A stretch of DNA of 64,000 nucleotides from an uncultured Mycoplasmatota bacterium (GCA_900552495.1 URZY01000002.1:1-64000), one strand, 5' to 3'; counted from the first letter of the stretch, positions 23,904 through 32,482 are shown. Numbers and translations: made by a program. Notes: generated by a model from the letters alone, not told the origin.

Positions 23904-24617
23904 ATGAATCAAGAAAAAATAGGTAAATTTATTGCAAAACTTAGAAAAGAAAAAAACTATACGCAACAGGATTTAGCAGAAAAGTTAGGTGTATCAGATC
24001 GAACTGTTGGCAATTGGGAAAATGGTCGAAATATGCCGGATCTTTCCCTGTTTAAACCACTATGTAGTGAGTTAGATATCTCTATTAACGATTTATTGAG
24101 TGGTGAGCATATTAAGGAGGATAATTACCAAGAGAAATTTGAAGAAAACATTATTACAACGATTGATTATACTAATAAAAAGCTAACCGAAAAAAATAAC
24201 CTAATTGGTTTTTTACTTTTAGGCTTTGGTATTATTATTACCATTACTGCTATCGCTATTTTTCCAAGCGAATCTAGTTGGGGGAGTATATATTCTATCT
24301 TTGGTGGAATTATCGCTTTATTAGGGTTAAGTAGATTTACAAAAAGGTTATCTTATGGAAAACGTTTAATATGTAATTTTAGTTTTTTTACTTTATTTAT
24401 ATTGCTATTATTTCTAATTGATTATTTAGGTGTTGTAATTATTCATCAAGCACCTAGGTTTTCATATAGAACCACTACCATAAATAAAACAATTTATTAT
24501 GATACAATATTCTATGATGTAGTACGGTGTCATACTAACGAGAAAAGTGAAAGTTTTAGAATAATAAAAAACCAAGCATACGACGACAATTTAATCATGA
24601 ATATATGTGATCAATAG
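23904..24617 (+). CDS. XRE-family regulator with membrane segments
   Basis: A 237-residue protein with an N-terminal helix-turn-helix of the XRE/Cro type (residues about 6-62: IAKLRKEKNYTQQDLAEKLG, VSDRTVGNWENGRNMPD). After a linker come three hydrophobic segments (about 96-117, 126-145, 153-173) and an extracytosolic tail of about 55 residues. Such HTH-membrane fusions are thought to sense envelope state, though ligands are unknown. ATG 23904 has GGAAGGA upstream; the frame is open earlier without a ribosome site. A similar but shorter gene follows. Confidence 0.82.
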   Translation: MNQEKIGKFIAKLRKEKNYTQQDLAEKLGVSDRTVGNWENGRNMPDLSLFKPLCSELDISINDLLSGEHIKEDNYQEKFEENIITTIDYTNKKLTEKNNLIGFLLLGFGIIITITAIAIFPSESSWGSIYSIFGGIIALLGLSRFTKRLSYGKRLICNFSFFTLFILLLFLIDYLGVVIIHQAPRFSYRTTTINKTIYYDTIFYDVVRCHTNEKSESFRIIKNQAYDDNLIMNICDQ

Positions 24618-24728
24618 AAAAAATAAGAGCAAAGCCCAAAATGTTAAAAGTCTTTGACAAATTTCCAAAAAACTTTGGTAGATTTGGTAGCTGCAAATAA
24701 TCTATAATTTCTAGTGAAAGGAGTTATT

Positions 24729-25295
24729 ATGTTAGGTGAAAATATATTAAAATTAAGAAAAAAACTTGGTCTTTCACAAGAACAATTAGGAGAAAAAGTA
24801 GGCGTCACAAGACAGACAATCTCTAACTGGGAACTAAATGAAACTAGTCCAAACCCAGAACAATTGAAATTATTATCTAAAGCTCTAAAAGTAAGTATTG
24901 ACGAACTACTAAACAATGATGTTCAAAATATTTTAGTGGAAAAGGTTAGTAATACAGAAAAATTAGCTGGGATTATAATTAAGATTCTAAAAGTATTAGG
25001 AATCCTCTTCATTATCTACATAGTTTTTCTAGTGATAGCGATTCTTTCTTATTCAGTTATTGACCGAGATATTGTAACAAATACAGAGGAAATAGAATTA
25101 CAATGTCAGATTGCTGAATCAGATTATATTATTAATGTCGCAACAGACGGTTACTTTAATTGCTCTAATTGCCCAAAAGAACTTCAAAAAACATTGAAAA
25201 ATAACTATCTCGATTTTAGTGATTTATCACAGACTGCTGAAAACATCGAGGACTACTTTAAAACAAAGAATGGTATTTGCGAAGAAACGCCATAA
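24729..25295 (+). CDS. Second XRE-family regulator with a membrane anchor
   Basis: A 188-residue protein: XRE-type HTH (residues 3-60, MLGENILKLRKKLGLSQEQL then VTRQTISNWELNE), a linker, one membrane helix (about 80-105) and a tail of about 80 residues outside the membrane that has four Cys (in ELQCQIAE, NCSNCP and GICEE), perhaps disulfide-bonded. AAAGGAG fixes the start at 24729, 15 nt after an in-frame GTG. The DUF3781 gene starts 14 nt later. Upstream, a 9-bp direct repeat TTTGGTAGA x2 (24674-24691) may be an operator. Confidence 0.8.
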   Translation: MLGENILKLRKKLGLSQEQLGEKVGVTRQTISNWELNETSPNPEQLKLLSKALKVSIDELLNNDVQNILVEKVSNTEKLAGIIIKILKVLGILFIIYIVFLVIAILSYSVIDRDIVTNTEEIELQCQIAESDYIINVATDGYFNCSNCPKELQKTLKNNYLDFSDLSQTAENIEDYFKTKNGICEETP

Positions 25296-25309
25296 ATAGG
25301 AAGTGAACA

Positions 25310-25570
25310 ATGATAAAAGAAGAACTATTAAAAAAACTCAACCAACTTCATACGACTGAATTGGGTCTTACTCGAATTAAAAAAAATTTAAATTTATCAA
25401 CTAATGATGTCGTAGAATACTTGAAAAATAAAATTCTATCTGCAAACAGTCTAGTTTCTAAAAAAGGCAAAAATTATTATTGTGATATTGACAATATAAG
25501 AATAACTATTAATTGTCATAGTTTCACTATTATTACTGCGCATACTACCATTAAAAATACTAATAAATAA
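25310..25570 (+). CDS. DUF3781 family protein
   Basis: An 86-residue protein matching DUF3781: LLKKLNQLHTTELGLTRIKKNLNL at the start and KKGKNYYCDIDNIRITINCHSFTIITA at the end. No function is known. These small proteins often lie in regulatory or accessory regions of Firmicutes. It shares a transcript with the XRE-membrane regulator upstream (14 nt apart, AGGAAG ribosome site). It ends at a terminator shared with the convergent merR gene. Confidence 0.78.
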   Translation: MIKEELLKKLNQLHTTELGLTRIKKNLNLSTNDVVEYLKNKILSANSLVSKKGKNYYCDIDNIRITINCHSFTIITAHTTIKNTNK

Positions 25571-25596
25571 AAACAGAGTTAACTTTAACTCTGTTT
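25571..25596. terminator. Bidirectional terminator between the DUF3781 and merR genes
   Basis: AAACAGAGTT / AACTCTGTTT with loop AACTTT. It is flanked by T on the plus strand and by A on the left, which gives T on the minus strand. Confidence 0.85.
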
Positions 25597-25989
25597 CTTT
25601 GTATCTGTCAAATAACTAAAATATTCTATTTTCCCAGCTATAACATCATTATAAAAATTTTGTTTCCAATCAATGTAATCAATACTGTCTTGAATTTGCT
25701 GTAGTTCTTTAACTAATTTCTTTCTTCTTTTATCCAACAGTACTTTTCTTTCGGAAATTGTACTTTCACCTTGCAGATACAAATTAAGATATTGCCTTAT
25801 TTCTTCAATACTCATACCACATTTCTTCAAGCATATTAATGATTTAATCCACCCGATATTATTATCATCAAATATTCTATAATTATTTTTATCTCTTTTA
25901 ACATTAGGAATAAGCCCCTTATTACAATAAAACTTTAAAGTTTGATAACTCATTCCCACCATTTCGCAAGTTTCCTTCATCGAATACAT
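25585..25989 (-). CDS. MerR-family transcription regulator (AdhR/NmlR-like)
   Basis: A 134-residue MerR protein: winged HTH (MYSMKETCEMVGMSYQTLKF, YCNKGLIPNVKRDKNNYRIF) followed by a dimerisation coiled coil (about 75-115). Four Cys are present (8, 22, 53, 57). Cys53 in LICLKKCGM is near the position of the redox/aldehyde-sensing Cys of AdhR-type regulators, as I recall it. Transcription is divergent from an aldo/keto reductase operon. The intergenic region holds a MerR-style promoter with a perfect 17-bp dyad, so this protein very likely controls that operon. AGGAGG precedes the start. Confidence 0.88.
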   Translation of the reverse strand: MYSMKETCEMVGMSYQTLKFYCNKGLIPNVKRDKNNYRIFDDNNIGWIKSLICLKKCGMSIEEIRQYLNLYLQGESTISERKVLLDKRRKKLVKELQQIQDSIDYIDWKQNFYNDVIAGKIEYFSYLTDTKKQS

Positions 25990-26022
25990 AAAATAAGCCT
26001 CCTAATTTAAATAAAAAAAGTC

Positions 26023-26053
26023 TTGACCGATAGTTACTATCGGCCTATATAAT
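26023..26053 (+). promoter_or_regulatory. MerR-type promoter and operator of the aldo/keto reductase operon
   Basis: TTGACC (-35, 26023-26028) and TATAAT (-10, 26048-26053) are 19 bp apart, two more than normal, the hallmark of MerR-activated promoters. Between them lies CCGATAGT-T-ACTATCGG (26027-26043), a perfect 8-bp inverted repeat. Confidence 0.88.
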
Positions 26054-26089
26054 AACACTGTAATCTTAAAAAATCAAGGAGGGATAAAA

Positions 26090-26980
26090 TTGGAATATGT
26101 AAAATTGAATAATGGCGTTACAATGCCGATTTTAGGTTTTGGTGTTTATCAAATACCTAAGGAAGAAACGAAAAGATGTGTATTAGATGCTATTAAAGTA
26201 GGATATAGAAGCATCGATACAGCTCAAAGTTATTTTAATGAGGCTGAAGTTGGAGAAGCCCTTTTAGAATGTGGAGTGCCAAGAGCAGAACTATTTATTA
26301 CGACTAAAGTTTGGATTGATAATTATGGTTACGAAAACTGTAAGAAATCTGTCGAAGAATCATTAAAGAAATTAAAGACTGATTACATTGATTTAGTATT
26401 ATTGCATCAACCATTTAGTGATTATTATGGGGCATATAGAGCTTTAGAAGATTTATACAAAGAAGGAAAGATAAAAGCAATAGGTGTATCTAACTTTTAT
26501 CCTGATCGATTAAGTGATATGTGTTTATTTGGAAGAAAAGTCATTCCAGCTGTTAATCAAGTAGAAACTAATCCTATGAATGCTCAAATTACAGCTCAAG
26601 AGAACATGGAAAAATATGGCGTGCACATTGAAGCCTGGGCTCCATTTGGTGAAGGAAGAAATGGCCTTTTTGAAAATGAAACTCTTGTTAATATTGGAAA
26701 AAAATATAATAAGAGTGCAGCTCAAGTAATATTACGTTGGTTAATTCAAAGAGGGGTAATTGTTGTATGTAAATCTACTCATGTAGAAAGAATAAAGCAA
26801 AACTTTAATGTCTTTGATTTTGAATTAACTAGCGAAGATATAAATCAAATCAATCAATTAGATACCGGAACAAGTCTATTTTTTAATCACCAAGATCCCA
26901 AAATGGTTGATTGGTTTGACAGCATTGTCCAGGAAAGAAGAACAAATGACGATTGTCGCAAAGAGGAAAAGAATTGGTAG
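26090..26980 (+). CDS. Aldo/keto reductase
   Basis: A 296-residue NADPH-type aldo/keto reductase. The catalytic tetrad is visible: Asp and Tyr in SIDTAQSYFNEAEVG, Lys in FITTKVW, His in LLHQP. The C-terminal cofactor site has VVCKSTHVERIKQN. It probably reduces reactive aldehydes or methylglyoxal-type compounds. The start is TTG: AAGGAGGG (26077-26084) lies 5-6 nt before TTG 26090, and the product then starts with the family motif EYVKLNNGVTMPILGFGVYQ; no ATG fits. First gene of an operon controlled by the MerR-type promoter. The C-terminus (ERRTNDDCRKEEKNW) is unusually charged. Confidence 0.92.
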   Translation: MEYVKLNNGVTMPILGFGVYQIPKEETKRCVLDAIKVGYRSIDTAQSYFNEAEVGEALLECGVPRAELFITTKVWIDNYGYENCKKSVEESLKKLKTDYIDLVLLHQPFSDYYGAYRALEDLYKEGKIKAIGVSNFYPDRLSDMCLFGRKVIPAVNQVETNPMNAQITAQENMEKYGVHIEAWAPFGEGRNGLFENETLVNIGKKYNKSAAQVILRWLIQRGVIVVCKSTHVERIKQNFNVFDFELTSEDINQINQLDTGTSLFFNHQDPKMVDWFDSIVQERRTNDDCRKEEKNW

Positions 26981-26989
26981 GTGAAAGAA

Positions 26990-27589
26990 ATGAATAGAAA
27001 AATAATTATAGGACTCATAATAAGTATAATAATTGTTTCTGTTAGCTTAGTTTGCTACTTCATATTTAATAAAGAAAAAGCTAATGAAAATAATATAATT
27101 AGTGTAAATGGTAAAGTACTTGTTGTATATTATTCTGCTACGGGGTCGACCAAAAGAGTGGCAGAGCAGCTTGCCAAAAACCTAAATGCTGATCTTTTTG
27201 AGATAGAACCAGCTGAGCCATATACTTCAGTCGATCTAGATTGGACAGATAATGATTCGCGCGTATCAAAAGAGCATAATGATGAATCCCTAAGAACTGT
27301 AAAATTAAAAAGAACTAATGTTGCTAATTGGGATAGCTATGACACAGTATTAATTGGCTATCCAATCTGGTGGGGTATTTCAGCATGGCCTGTTGATAGC
27401 TTTGTGATATCAAATAATTTTGCCGATAAAACGGTAATTACCTTCTGTACTTCTGCATCAAGCGAGTTAGGACAAAGTGCTGACTTACTAGCTGCGAAAG
27501 CAACCGGAGGAAATTGGAAAGAAGGGTACCGCTTTAATTCTGGAGTTTCAAACTCCGACATCAAAGCTTGGACCGACAGTTTATTATAA
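26990..27589 (+). CDS. Membrane-anchored flavodoxin
   Basis: A 199-residue protein with an N-terminal hydrophobic anchor (about residues 5-27), no lipobox, then a flavodoxin-like domain: VLVVYYSATGSTKRVAEQLA (FMN phosphate loop), VLIGYPIWWGISAWPVDSF and TFCTSASSELGQS. This is the short-chain flavodoxin_4 type. Being anchored, and probably outside the membrane, it may serve extracytosolic electron transfer. The product starts 9 nt after the reductase stop; ATG 26990 is preferred over GTG 26981. It is part of the MerR-controlled operon. Confidence 0.85.
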   Translation: MNRKIIIGLIISIIIVSVSLVCYFIFNKEKANENNIISVNGKVLVVYYSATGSTKRVAEQLAKNLNADLFEIEPAEPYTSVDLDWTDNDSRVSKEHNDESLRTVKLKRTNVANWDSYDTVLIGYPIWWGISAWPVDSFVISNNFADKTVITFCTSASSELGQSADLLAAKATGGNWKEGYRFNSGVSNSDIKAWTDSLL

Positions 27590-27613
27590 ATATTAAGTAG
27601 AAAGGAATAGAAA

Positions 27614-28348
27614 ATGAAAAAACAAACAGCGGGAAGAGATAATTTAGGAAGAATAGCTCCTCAATTTGCCGCACTAAACGATGATATATTATTTGGAGAA
27701 GTATGGAGTAGAGAAAAGCAGCTTTCTCTAAGAGATAGAAGTATGATTACTATTTCTGCCTTAATGGCTCAAGGTTTATTCCCACAATTAAAGTCACACT
27801 TAATTATGGGAAAAGAACATGGCATTACTAAAAACGAAATAATTGAATTAGTAACCCAACTAGCCTTCTATAGTGGTTGGCCTAAAGCTTGGAGCACTTT
27901 TTCTTTAATCGAAGAGATTTATGGTGACGACCACCAAGAGACTCAAAAACATGGAGGAATCTTTGGTATGGGTGAACCAAACACCGCCTTCTCCCAATAT
28001 TTTATTGGAAATTCTTACTTAAAGCCTCTTGCTAAAACCGATAATACTTTTCTTACTAATGTCACCTTCGAACCTGGATGTCGTAACAATTGGCACATTC
28101 ATAGTGCAACTAAAAATGGTGGGCAAATACTAGTTTGCCTTGAAGGAGAAGGCTGGTATCAAGAAGAAGGAAAAGAGGCAATCTCCCTTAACCCTGGAAT
28201 GGTAATCACAATTCCTGCTAATGTAAAGCATTGGCATGGTGCTAAAAAAGACTCTTGGTTTAGTCATATAGCAGTAGAAGTTCCAGGAGAAAATACCGAG
28301 AATATTTGGTTAGAACCTGTAACAAATGAAGAATATAATAAATTATAA
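27614..28348 (+). CDS. Carboxymuconolactone decarboxylase-cupin fusion
   Basis: A 244-residue two-domain protein. Residues about 1-105 match the carboxymuconolactone decarboxylase/AhpD fold (RDRSMITISALMAQGLFPQL, HGITKNEIIELVTQLAFYSG), but without the CxxC of AhpD, so it is not a peroxidase of that type. Residues about 140-240 form a cupin (EPGCRNNWHIHSATKNGG, the His ligands, and KHWHGAKKDSW). This fusion recurs next to aldo/keto reductases and flavodoxins in MerR-controlled operons; its substrate is not known. GAAAGGAATAG precedes the start, 24 nt after the flavodoxin. Confidence 0.88.
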   Translation: MKKQTAGRDNLGRIAPQFAALNDDILFGEVWSREKQLSLRDRSMITISALMAQGLFPQLKSHLIMGKEHGITKNEIIELVTQLAFYSGWPKAWSTFSLIEEIYGDDHQETQKHGGIFGMGEPNTAFSQYFIGNSYLKPLAKTDNTFLTNVTFEPGCRNNWHIHSATKNGGQILVCLEGEGWYQEEGKEAISLNPGMVITIPANVKHWHGAKKDSWFSHIAVEVPGENTENIWLEPVTNEEYNKL

Positions 28349-28406
28349 TGTATAAAGATTCTAAATTAAACTCTTAGTAGAATGCCTTAGCAAACAGACA
28401 AAAATG

Positions 28407-28453
28407 AACGTTCGTCAAAGGACGTTGACAATCGATCTTCTTTTCTATACAAT
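28407..28453 (+). promoter_or_regulatory. Promoter of the RhuM-Doc gene with an upstream dyad
   Basis: TTGACA (28425-28430), a 17-bp spacer and TACAAT (28448-28453). An inverted repeat AACGTTC-GTCAAA-GGACGTT (28407-28426, one G.T) touches the -35 and could be an operator. Confidence 0.75.
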
Positions 28454-28485
28454 TTAGTTGTAAGAGTTAAGAAAGGAGTCTGCCC

Positions 28486-29433
28486 ATGCCCCAGCAAAAT
28501 GAAATAATTCTATTTGAAAATCAAAATGTAAAACTAGAAGTTAATATGAAAGATGAGACTGTGTGGTTAAATCGCGAACAATTATCAAAATTATTTAATA
28601 GAGATATCAAGACTATAGGCAAGCATATTAATAATGCTTTAAATGAAGAACTTGATGATTCAACTGTCGCAAAATTTGCGACAGTTCAAAAAGAAGGTAA
28701 TAGAAAAGTAACTCGGGATATTGAATTTTACAATTTAGATATGATTATCAGCATTGGTTATCGTGTTAAATCACAAAATGGTGTCATTTTTAGAAAATGG
28801 GCAACAAAAGTTTTAAAAGACTATATGATAAAAGGCTATACTATTAACCAAAAAAGATTAGAGTATTTAGAAAAGACCGTTAAGTTAATAGATATTGCCA
28901 ATAGAATTGATGAAAAACTAGAAGGCAAGGATGCCCAAGATATTTTAAAAGTAATTGGAAGCTATTCAAAAGCACTAAATTTATTAGATGATTATGATCA
29001 TAAAGCTTTATTAAAACCTAAGGGAACCAATAGCCAAAAACGAATAGCCTATGAAGACTGTTTGGAAATAATTAATAAATTAAGATTACATGAAGAAAGT
29101 GCTATTTTTGCTATTGAAAGAAATAACGGCTTAGCAGCAATAATAGGAAATGTTTATCAAACATTCGATAATAATGAAGTTTACCAAAGTATAGAAGAAA
29201 AAACCGCAAATTTTTTATATATGATTGTTAAGGACCATGTATTTATAGATGGCAATAAAAGGATTGCTGCTACATTATTCATCTATTTCTTAAATTATTA
29301 TGATATCTTATACAAGGATAGTAAGCAGGTTATTGATAACAATACATTGACGGCCTTGACATTACTCATTGCAGAATCAAATCCCAAAGAAAAAGAAGTT
29401 ATAATTGATTTAATTATGAATTTTTTAAGTTAA
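28486..29433 (+). CDS. RhuM-Doc fusion protein (toxin-like)
   Basis: A 315-residue protein. The N-terminal part (about 10-115) is the RhuM 'virulence protein' domain (VWLNREQLSKLFNRDIKTIGKHINNA, then FYNLDMIISIGYRVKS). The C-terminal part (about 185-300) is a Fic/Doc-type domain with HVFIDGNKR at 251-259. Doc toxins phosphorylate EF-Tu, whereas Fic proteins AMPylate targets; the NKR ending is Doc-like. No separate antidote gene is adjacent, so the RhuM part may hold the enzyme in check or bind DNA. It has a good promoter with a dyad. A damaged copy of its 3' end is found at about 29990-30043. Confidence 0.85.
   Translation: MPQQNEIILFENQNVKLEVNMKDETVWLNREQLSKLFNRDIKTIGKHINNALNEELDDSTVAKFATVQKEGNRKVTRDIEFYNLDMIISIGYRVKSQNGVIFRKWATKVLKDYMIKGYTINQKRLEYLEKTVKLIDIANRIDEKLEGKDAQDILKVIGSYSKALNLLDDYDHKALLKPKGTNSQKRIAYEDCLEIINKLRLHEESAIFAIERNNGLAAIIGNVYQTFDNNEVYQSIEEKTANFLYMIVKDHVFIDGNKRIAATLFIYFLNYYDILYKDSKQVIDNNTLTALTLLIAESNPKEKEVIIDLIMNFLS
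29385..29402 (+). repeat. Copy 1 of an 18-bp direct repeat (3' end of RhuM-Doc gene)
   Basis: CAAAGAAAAAGAAGTTAT here is identical to 30008-30025. In this copy it encodes KEKEVI near the C-terminus of the RhuM-Doc protein. Confidence 0.8.
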
Positions 29434-29457
29434 ATATGATAAGTTAGGAGAAGAATT

Positions 29458-29964
29458 ATGTTATATTTAAAAGAAGCAAATTTAGAAGATTGGCAAAAAG
29501 AATATGAAGCGATAAAACAAATGCCACCAAATGAGAATGGTTTTGAAAACAAATATTACGATAAAACAGAAGAAGAATTTAAAGAGCAAATAATACCTGA
29601 ATTGATAAATCATTCCAAAGGAATTGGACTTCCAAAAGGATATGTTCCAGATACATATTATTTTTTATGGGATGATGACAAAATCGTAGGATTATTTAAA
29701 ATAAGACACTATCTAAATGATTTTTTAGCAAAAGGGCCGGGGCATATTGGTTATAGTATTCTTCTTAAGTTTAGAGGAAAGGGATATGCCACTAAAGGCT
29801 TAAAACTTGCTATTAATAAATGTAAAGAGATAATTTCTGAAGATGAAATCTATTTATCCGTACATAAAGATAACCCAAGTTCTCTAAAGGTCCAACAAAA
29901 CAACGGGGCTTACATAGTAGGAGAAACAGAGGAAGAATATTTAACAAGAATAAAAATTAGATAA
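29458..29964 (+). CDS. GNAT-family N-acetyltransferase
   Basis: A 168-residue GNAT acetyltransferase. The acetyl-CoA binding core GHIGYSILLKFRGKGYATKGLKLAI (about 98-122) contains the R/Q-x-x-G-x-G/A pattern. LSVHKDNPSSLKVQQNNGAYIVGE follows, typical of the fourth motif. Substrate unknown. It starts 24 nt after the RhuM-Doc gene with a GGAGAAG site. The gene is bracketed by the two copies of the RhuM-Doc 3' sequence, so it may be an insertion between them. Confidence 0.87.
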   Translation: MLYLKEANLEDWQKEYEAIKQMPPNENGFENKYYDKTEEEFKEQIIPELINHSKGIGLPKGYVPDTYYFLWDDDKIVGLFKIRHYLNDFLAKGPGHIGYSILLKFRGKGYATKGLKLAINKCKEIISEDEIYLSVHKDNPSSLKVQQNNGAYIVGETEEEYLTRIKIR

Positions 29965-29989
29965 GATTACCAAAAATTAACATTGCTTA

Positions 29990-30043
29990 AGATGATGAAT
30001 TAAATTTCAAAGAAAAAGAAGTTATTATAAATTTCTTAAACTA
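29990..30043 (+). pseudogene. Scar duplicating the 3' end of the RhuM-Doc gene
   Basis: One frame reads DDELNFKEKEVIINFLN and a stop, against NPKEKEVIIDLIMNFLS and a stop at the end of the RhuM-Doc gene. It includes an 18-bp exact repeat (30008-30025) shared with 29385-29402 and a shorter matching tail. There is no start codon or ribosome site, so it is a remnant, not a gene. Confidence 0.6.
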
Positions 30044-30132
30044 AAAAACGGTACTTTATTAATAATAATATTAAACAATTTTAAGTAATTTGGTTTGGTT
30101 TAAATATAATAAAAAATATAAAGGAGAGTAAA

Positions 30133-30609
30133 ATGTCTAAATTAATAGTTTATTTTTCCTATACGGGAAATACAAGAATGATAGCAAACAAGATTAGAGA
30201 TAAATTAAATTGTGATATTTTAGAGATAAAAACAGTTATTCCTTATTCTAGCGATTATGAAACAGTAGTTAATGATGAACAAAATAGTGAGTCTAGCACC
30301 AAGTTGCCTGATATTTTAGACATAGAACTAGATTTAAATAAATACGATGAAATTATACTAGGTACTCCAGTCTGGTGGTATCGATCAGCTCCAGCAATTA
30401 GAACTTTTCTAACAAAGAATAATCTGTCTAATAAAGTTATTAAGCCCTTCGCAACCGATGCTGGTTGGCTAGGAAGAACTTTCAAAGAAATTACTAATTT
30501 ATGTCCTAACTCCCAAGTGGAACCCGGCATGAATATTGTTTTTGAAAGTTATAGTAATAATTTAGTTACTAGTGAACAAGAAATCGACAGTTGGCTTGCT
30601 ACCTTATAA
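30133..30609 (+). CDS. Flavodoxin (soluble)
   Basis: A 158-residue flavodoxin of the same short type as the one at 26990, but without a membrane anchor. The FMN phosphate loop is YFSYTGNTRMIANKI, the second loop GTPVWWYRSAPAIRTFL, and the third FATDAGWLGRTFKEI. It probably carries electrons between reductases in the cytosol. AAGGAGAG precedes the ATG. It stands alone between the RhuM-Doc scar and a small unknown gene. Confidence 0.88.
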   Translation: MSKLIVYFSYTGNTRMIANKIRDKLNCDILEIKTVIPYSSDYETVVNDEQNSESSTKLPDILDIELDLNKYDEIILGTPVWWYRSAPAIRTFLTKNNLSNKVIKPFATDAGWLGRTFKEITNLCPNSQVEPGMNIVFESYSNNLVTSEQEIDSWLATL

Positions 30610-30709
30610 TTTTAAAAGAACACCATTTCTTGTATTTTATTATTAAAAAATAAAAATATTTACCATTACTCATGATATAATTAAATAAACTGGAAAGTGA
30701 AGTGAGAGA

Positions 30710-30940
30710 ATGAGTGATACTGATAAAAAAACTGTTAGAGTCATGATTGGTAGTGGCAGTCACGCCACTTTTATAAAAGTGCGAAAAGGTCAAAAAGTCA
30801 TGATAAATAACGGAACTATAATAGAAGCAGGACTCACCCCAGAAGAACAGCAAAGACGTCTTGATGATAAATTTGATGACTTGATTTATCCTAAACCTAT
30901 TGCTAACGTAAAAAAACTAGTTAGAAGACTAAAAAAATAA
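30710..30940 (+). CDS. Small basic protein of unknown function
   Basis: A 76-residue protein. It has a beta-rich first half (KKTVRVMIGSGSHATFIKVR, KGQKVMINNGTIIEAGLT) and a charged helical second half ending VKKLVRRLKK. No family recognised. An extended -10 (TGaTATAAT, 30673-30681), a GAAGTGAGAG site and a terminator afterwards support a real, separately transcribed gene. Confidence 0.6.
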   Translation: MSDTDKKTVRVMIGSGSHATFIKVRKGQKVMINNGTIIEAGLTPEEQQRRLDDKFDDLIYPKPIANVKKLVRRLKK

Positions 30941-30978
30941 TTTGTAAATAAAACTAAAGATTAATTTATATGTTAACG

Positions 30979-31007
30979 AAGATAACTTTTAAAGAGTTAT
31001 CTTTTTA
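30979..31007 (+). terminator. Terminator after the small basic protein
   Basis: AAGATAACT / AGTTATCTT with a 7-nt loop and T run. Confidence 0.85.
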
Positions 31008-31074
31008 TATTAAAATTAGTGCTTAATTTAGCAGTTTATGTTATCATTAAGATAGGTATGATAGGAGGATATAT

Positions 31075-32451
31075 ATGAAGATTAAAGAAAATATAAATAC
31101 TAATATTTTTCGTGGCTATGATATTAGAGGTAAAGTGCCTACTGAAATAGATGTTGACACAGCCTATACAATTGGTTTAGGCTTTGGTAGTCATATTAAA
31201 AATCTAGGAAAAACTATTTGTGTTATTGGTCATGACAATCGAACTAGTAGTGAAGAGTTATATGAAGCTTTACTAACGGGTATTAGAGAGACTGGTATTG
31301 ACATAATATCTTTGGGTTTATGCACAACACCAATGTATTACTATGCTTGTATTAAACTCAAAGTATATAGTGGTGTTATGGTAACGGCTTCTCACAATCC
31401 TAAGGACGACAATGGCTTTAAATTTGCCTTTGACGAAAATGGTAACTGTAAAGGTCAGGAAATCCAAGATTTTCTACACTTTATCCAAAAAGGAGTCTTT
31501 AGAAGAGATACTGGTATGGGACAAGTAATGAAGTACTATATTAAAGATGAGTATTTTGAACTTTTCAAAAGGAGTCTTAACTTTGGTCCAAAACGAATAA
31601 AAGCAGTAATAGATCCTGGCAACGGTACCACAAGTATTATTGCCAAAGAATTATATGAACTTTTCCCAATTGATGTAATAAGTATTTACGATGAAAGTGA
31701 TGGTACATTTCCAAACCATCATCCAGATCCTTGTGTTGAAGAAAATTTAGTTGGTTTAAAGAAAAAAGTACTTGAAACTAAAGCTGATATTGGTCTTGGC
31801 TTTGATGGTGATGGAGATCGTATGGGATTAATTACTAATTCTGGAAAGTTTATCCCAACGGATCAATATATGATCATTATTATTAGAGATTTAATTAATA
31901 AAGTAACCAAAAAAGAATTCTTATATGATGTAAAATGTTCTAAATGTGTAAGTGATGAGATAGAACGTTTAGGTGGTAAGGGAATTTGTTATCGCACTGG
32001 TAATTCTTACACCAAAGCTGCCGTTAGGGATTTTGATTTACCATTTGGTGGTGAACTATCTGGTCATGTATATTTTAGAGATCGTTTTCCTGGCTTCGAT
32101 TCTGGCTTATATGCCGGGCTTCGTATTCTAGAAATACTATCAAAAACTGATAAAACAGTTGATGAATTATTGGAAGGAATACCTCACTATTATTCGACCG
32201 AGGAATTAAAATTTGCCACCCCAGATGATGTTAAATTTCAAGTTGTTGCTAAGGTCGGAGACTACGCCAAAGAAAAGGGGTATGAATTTTTAGATATAGA
32301 TGGTGTAAAAGTCCTATTTGCTGATGGGTGGGCTCTAGTCCGCGCGTCAAATACAGGACCAAATATTACCGCAAGATTTGAAGCTAAAACAAAAGAGCGA
32401 TTAGAAGAAATAGAACAAGAGTTTACCTCATTATTAAAGAAACTTAAGTAA
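31075..32451 (+). CDS. Phosphomannomutase/phosphoglucomutase
   Basis: A 458-residue alpha-D-phosphohexomutase, interconverting hexose 6- and 1-phosphates for wall and capsule sugar nucleotides. The motifs are: active serine TASHNPKDDNGFKFA, metal-binding GFDGDGDRMG, sugar-binding PFGGELSGHVYFRD, and phosphate-binding RASNTGPNITARFEAK. The length and motifs fit the bifunctional PMM/PGM (AlgC/ManB-like) subgroup rather than GlmM. A perfect AGGAGG precedes the ATG. It stands alone, with HelD starting 170 nt later behind its own promoter. Confidence 0.94.
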   Translation: MKIKENINTNIFRGYDIRGKVPTEIDVDTAYTIGLGFGSHIKNLGKTICVIGHDNRTSSEELYEALLTGIRETGIDIISLGLCTTPMYYYACIKLKVYSGVMVTASHNPKDDNGFKFAFDENGNCKGQEIQDFLHFIQKGVFRRDTGMGQVMKYYIKDEYFELFKRSLNFGPKRIKAVIDPGNGTTSIIAKELYELFPIDVISIYDESDGTFPNHHPDPCVEENLVGLKKKVLETKADIGLGFDGDGDRMGLITNSGKFIPTDQYMIIIIRDLINKVTKKEFLYDVKCSKCVSDEIERLGGKGICYRTGNSYTKAAVRDFDLPFGGELSGHVYFRDRFPGFDSGLYAGLRILEILSKTDKTVDELLEGIPHYYSTEELKFATPDDVKFQVVAKVGDYAKEKGYEFLDIDGVKVLFADGWALVRASNTGPNITARFEAKTKERLEEIEQEFTSLLKKLK

Positions 32452-32482
32452 TTTTAACTCTTAACAATTTCTAAAAACACTC

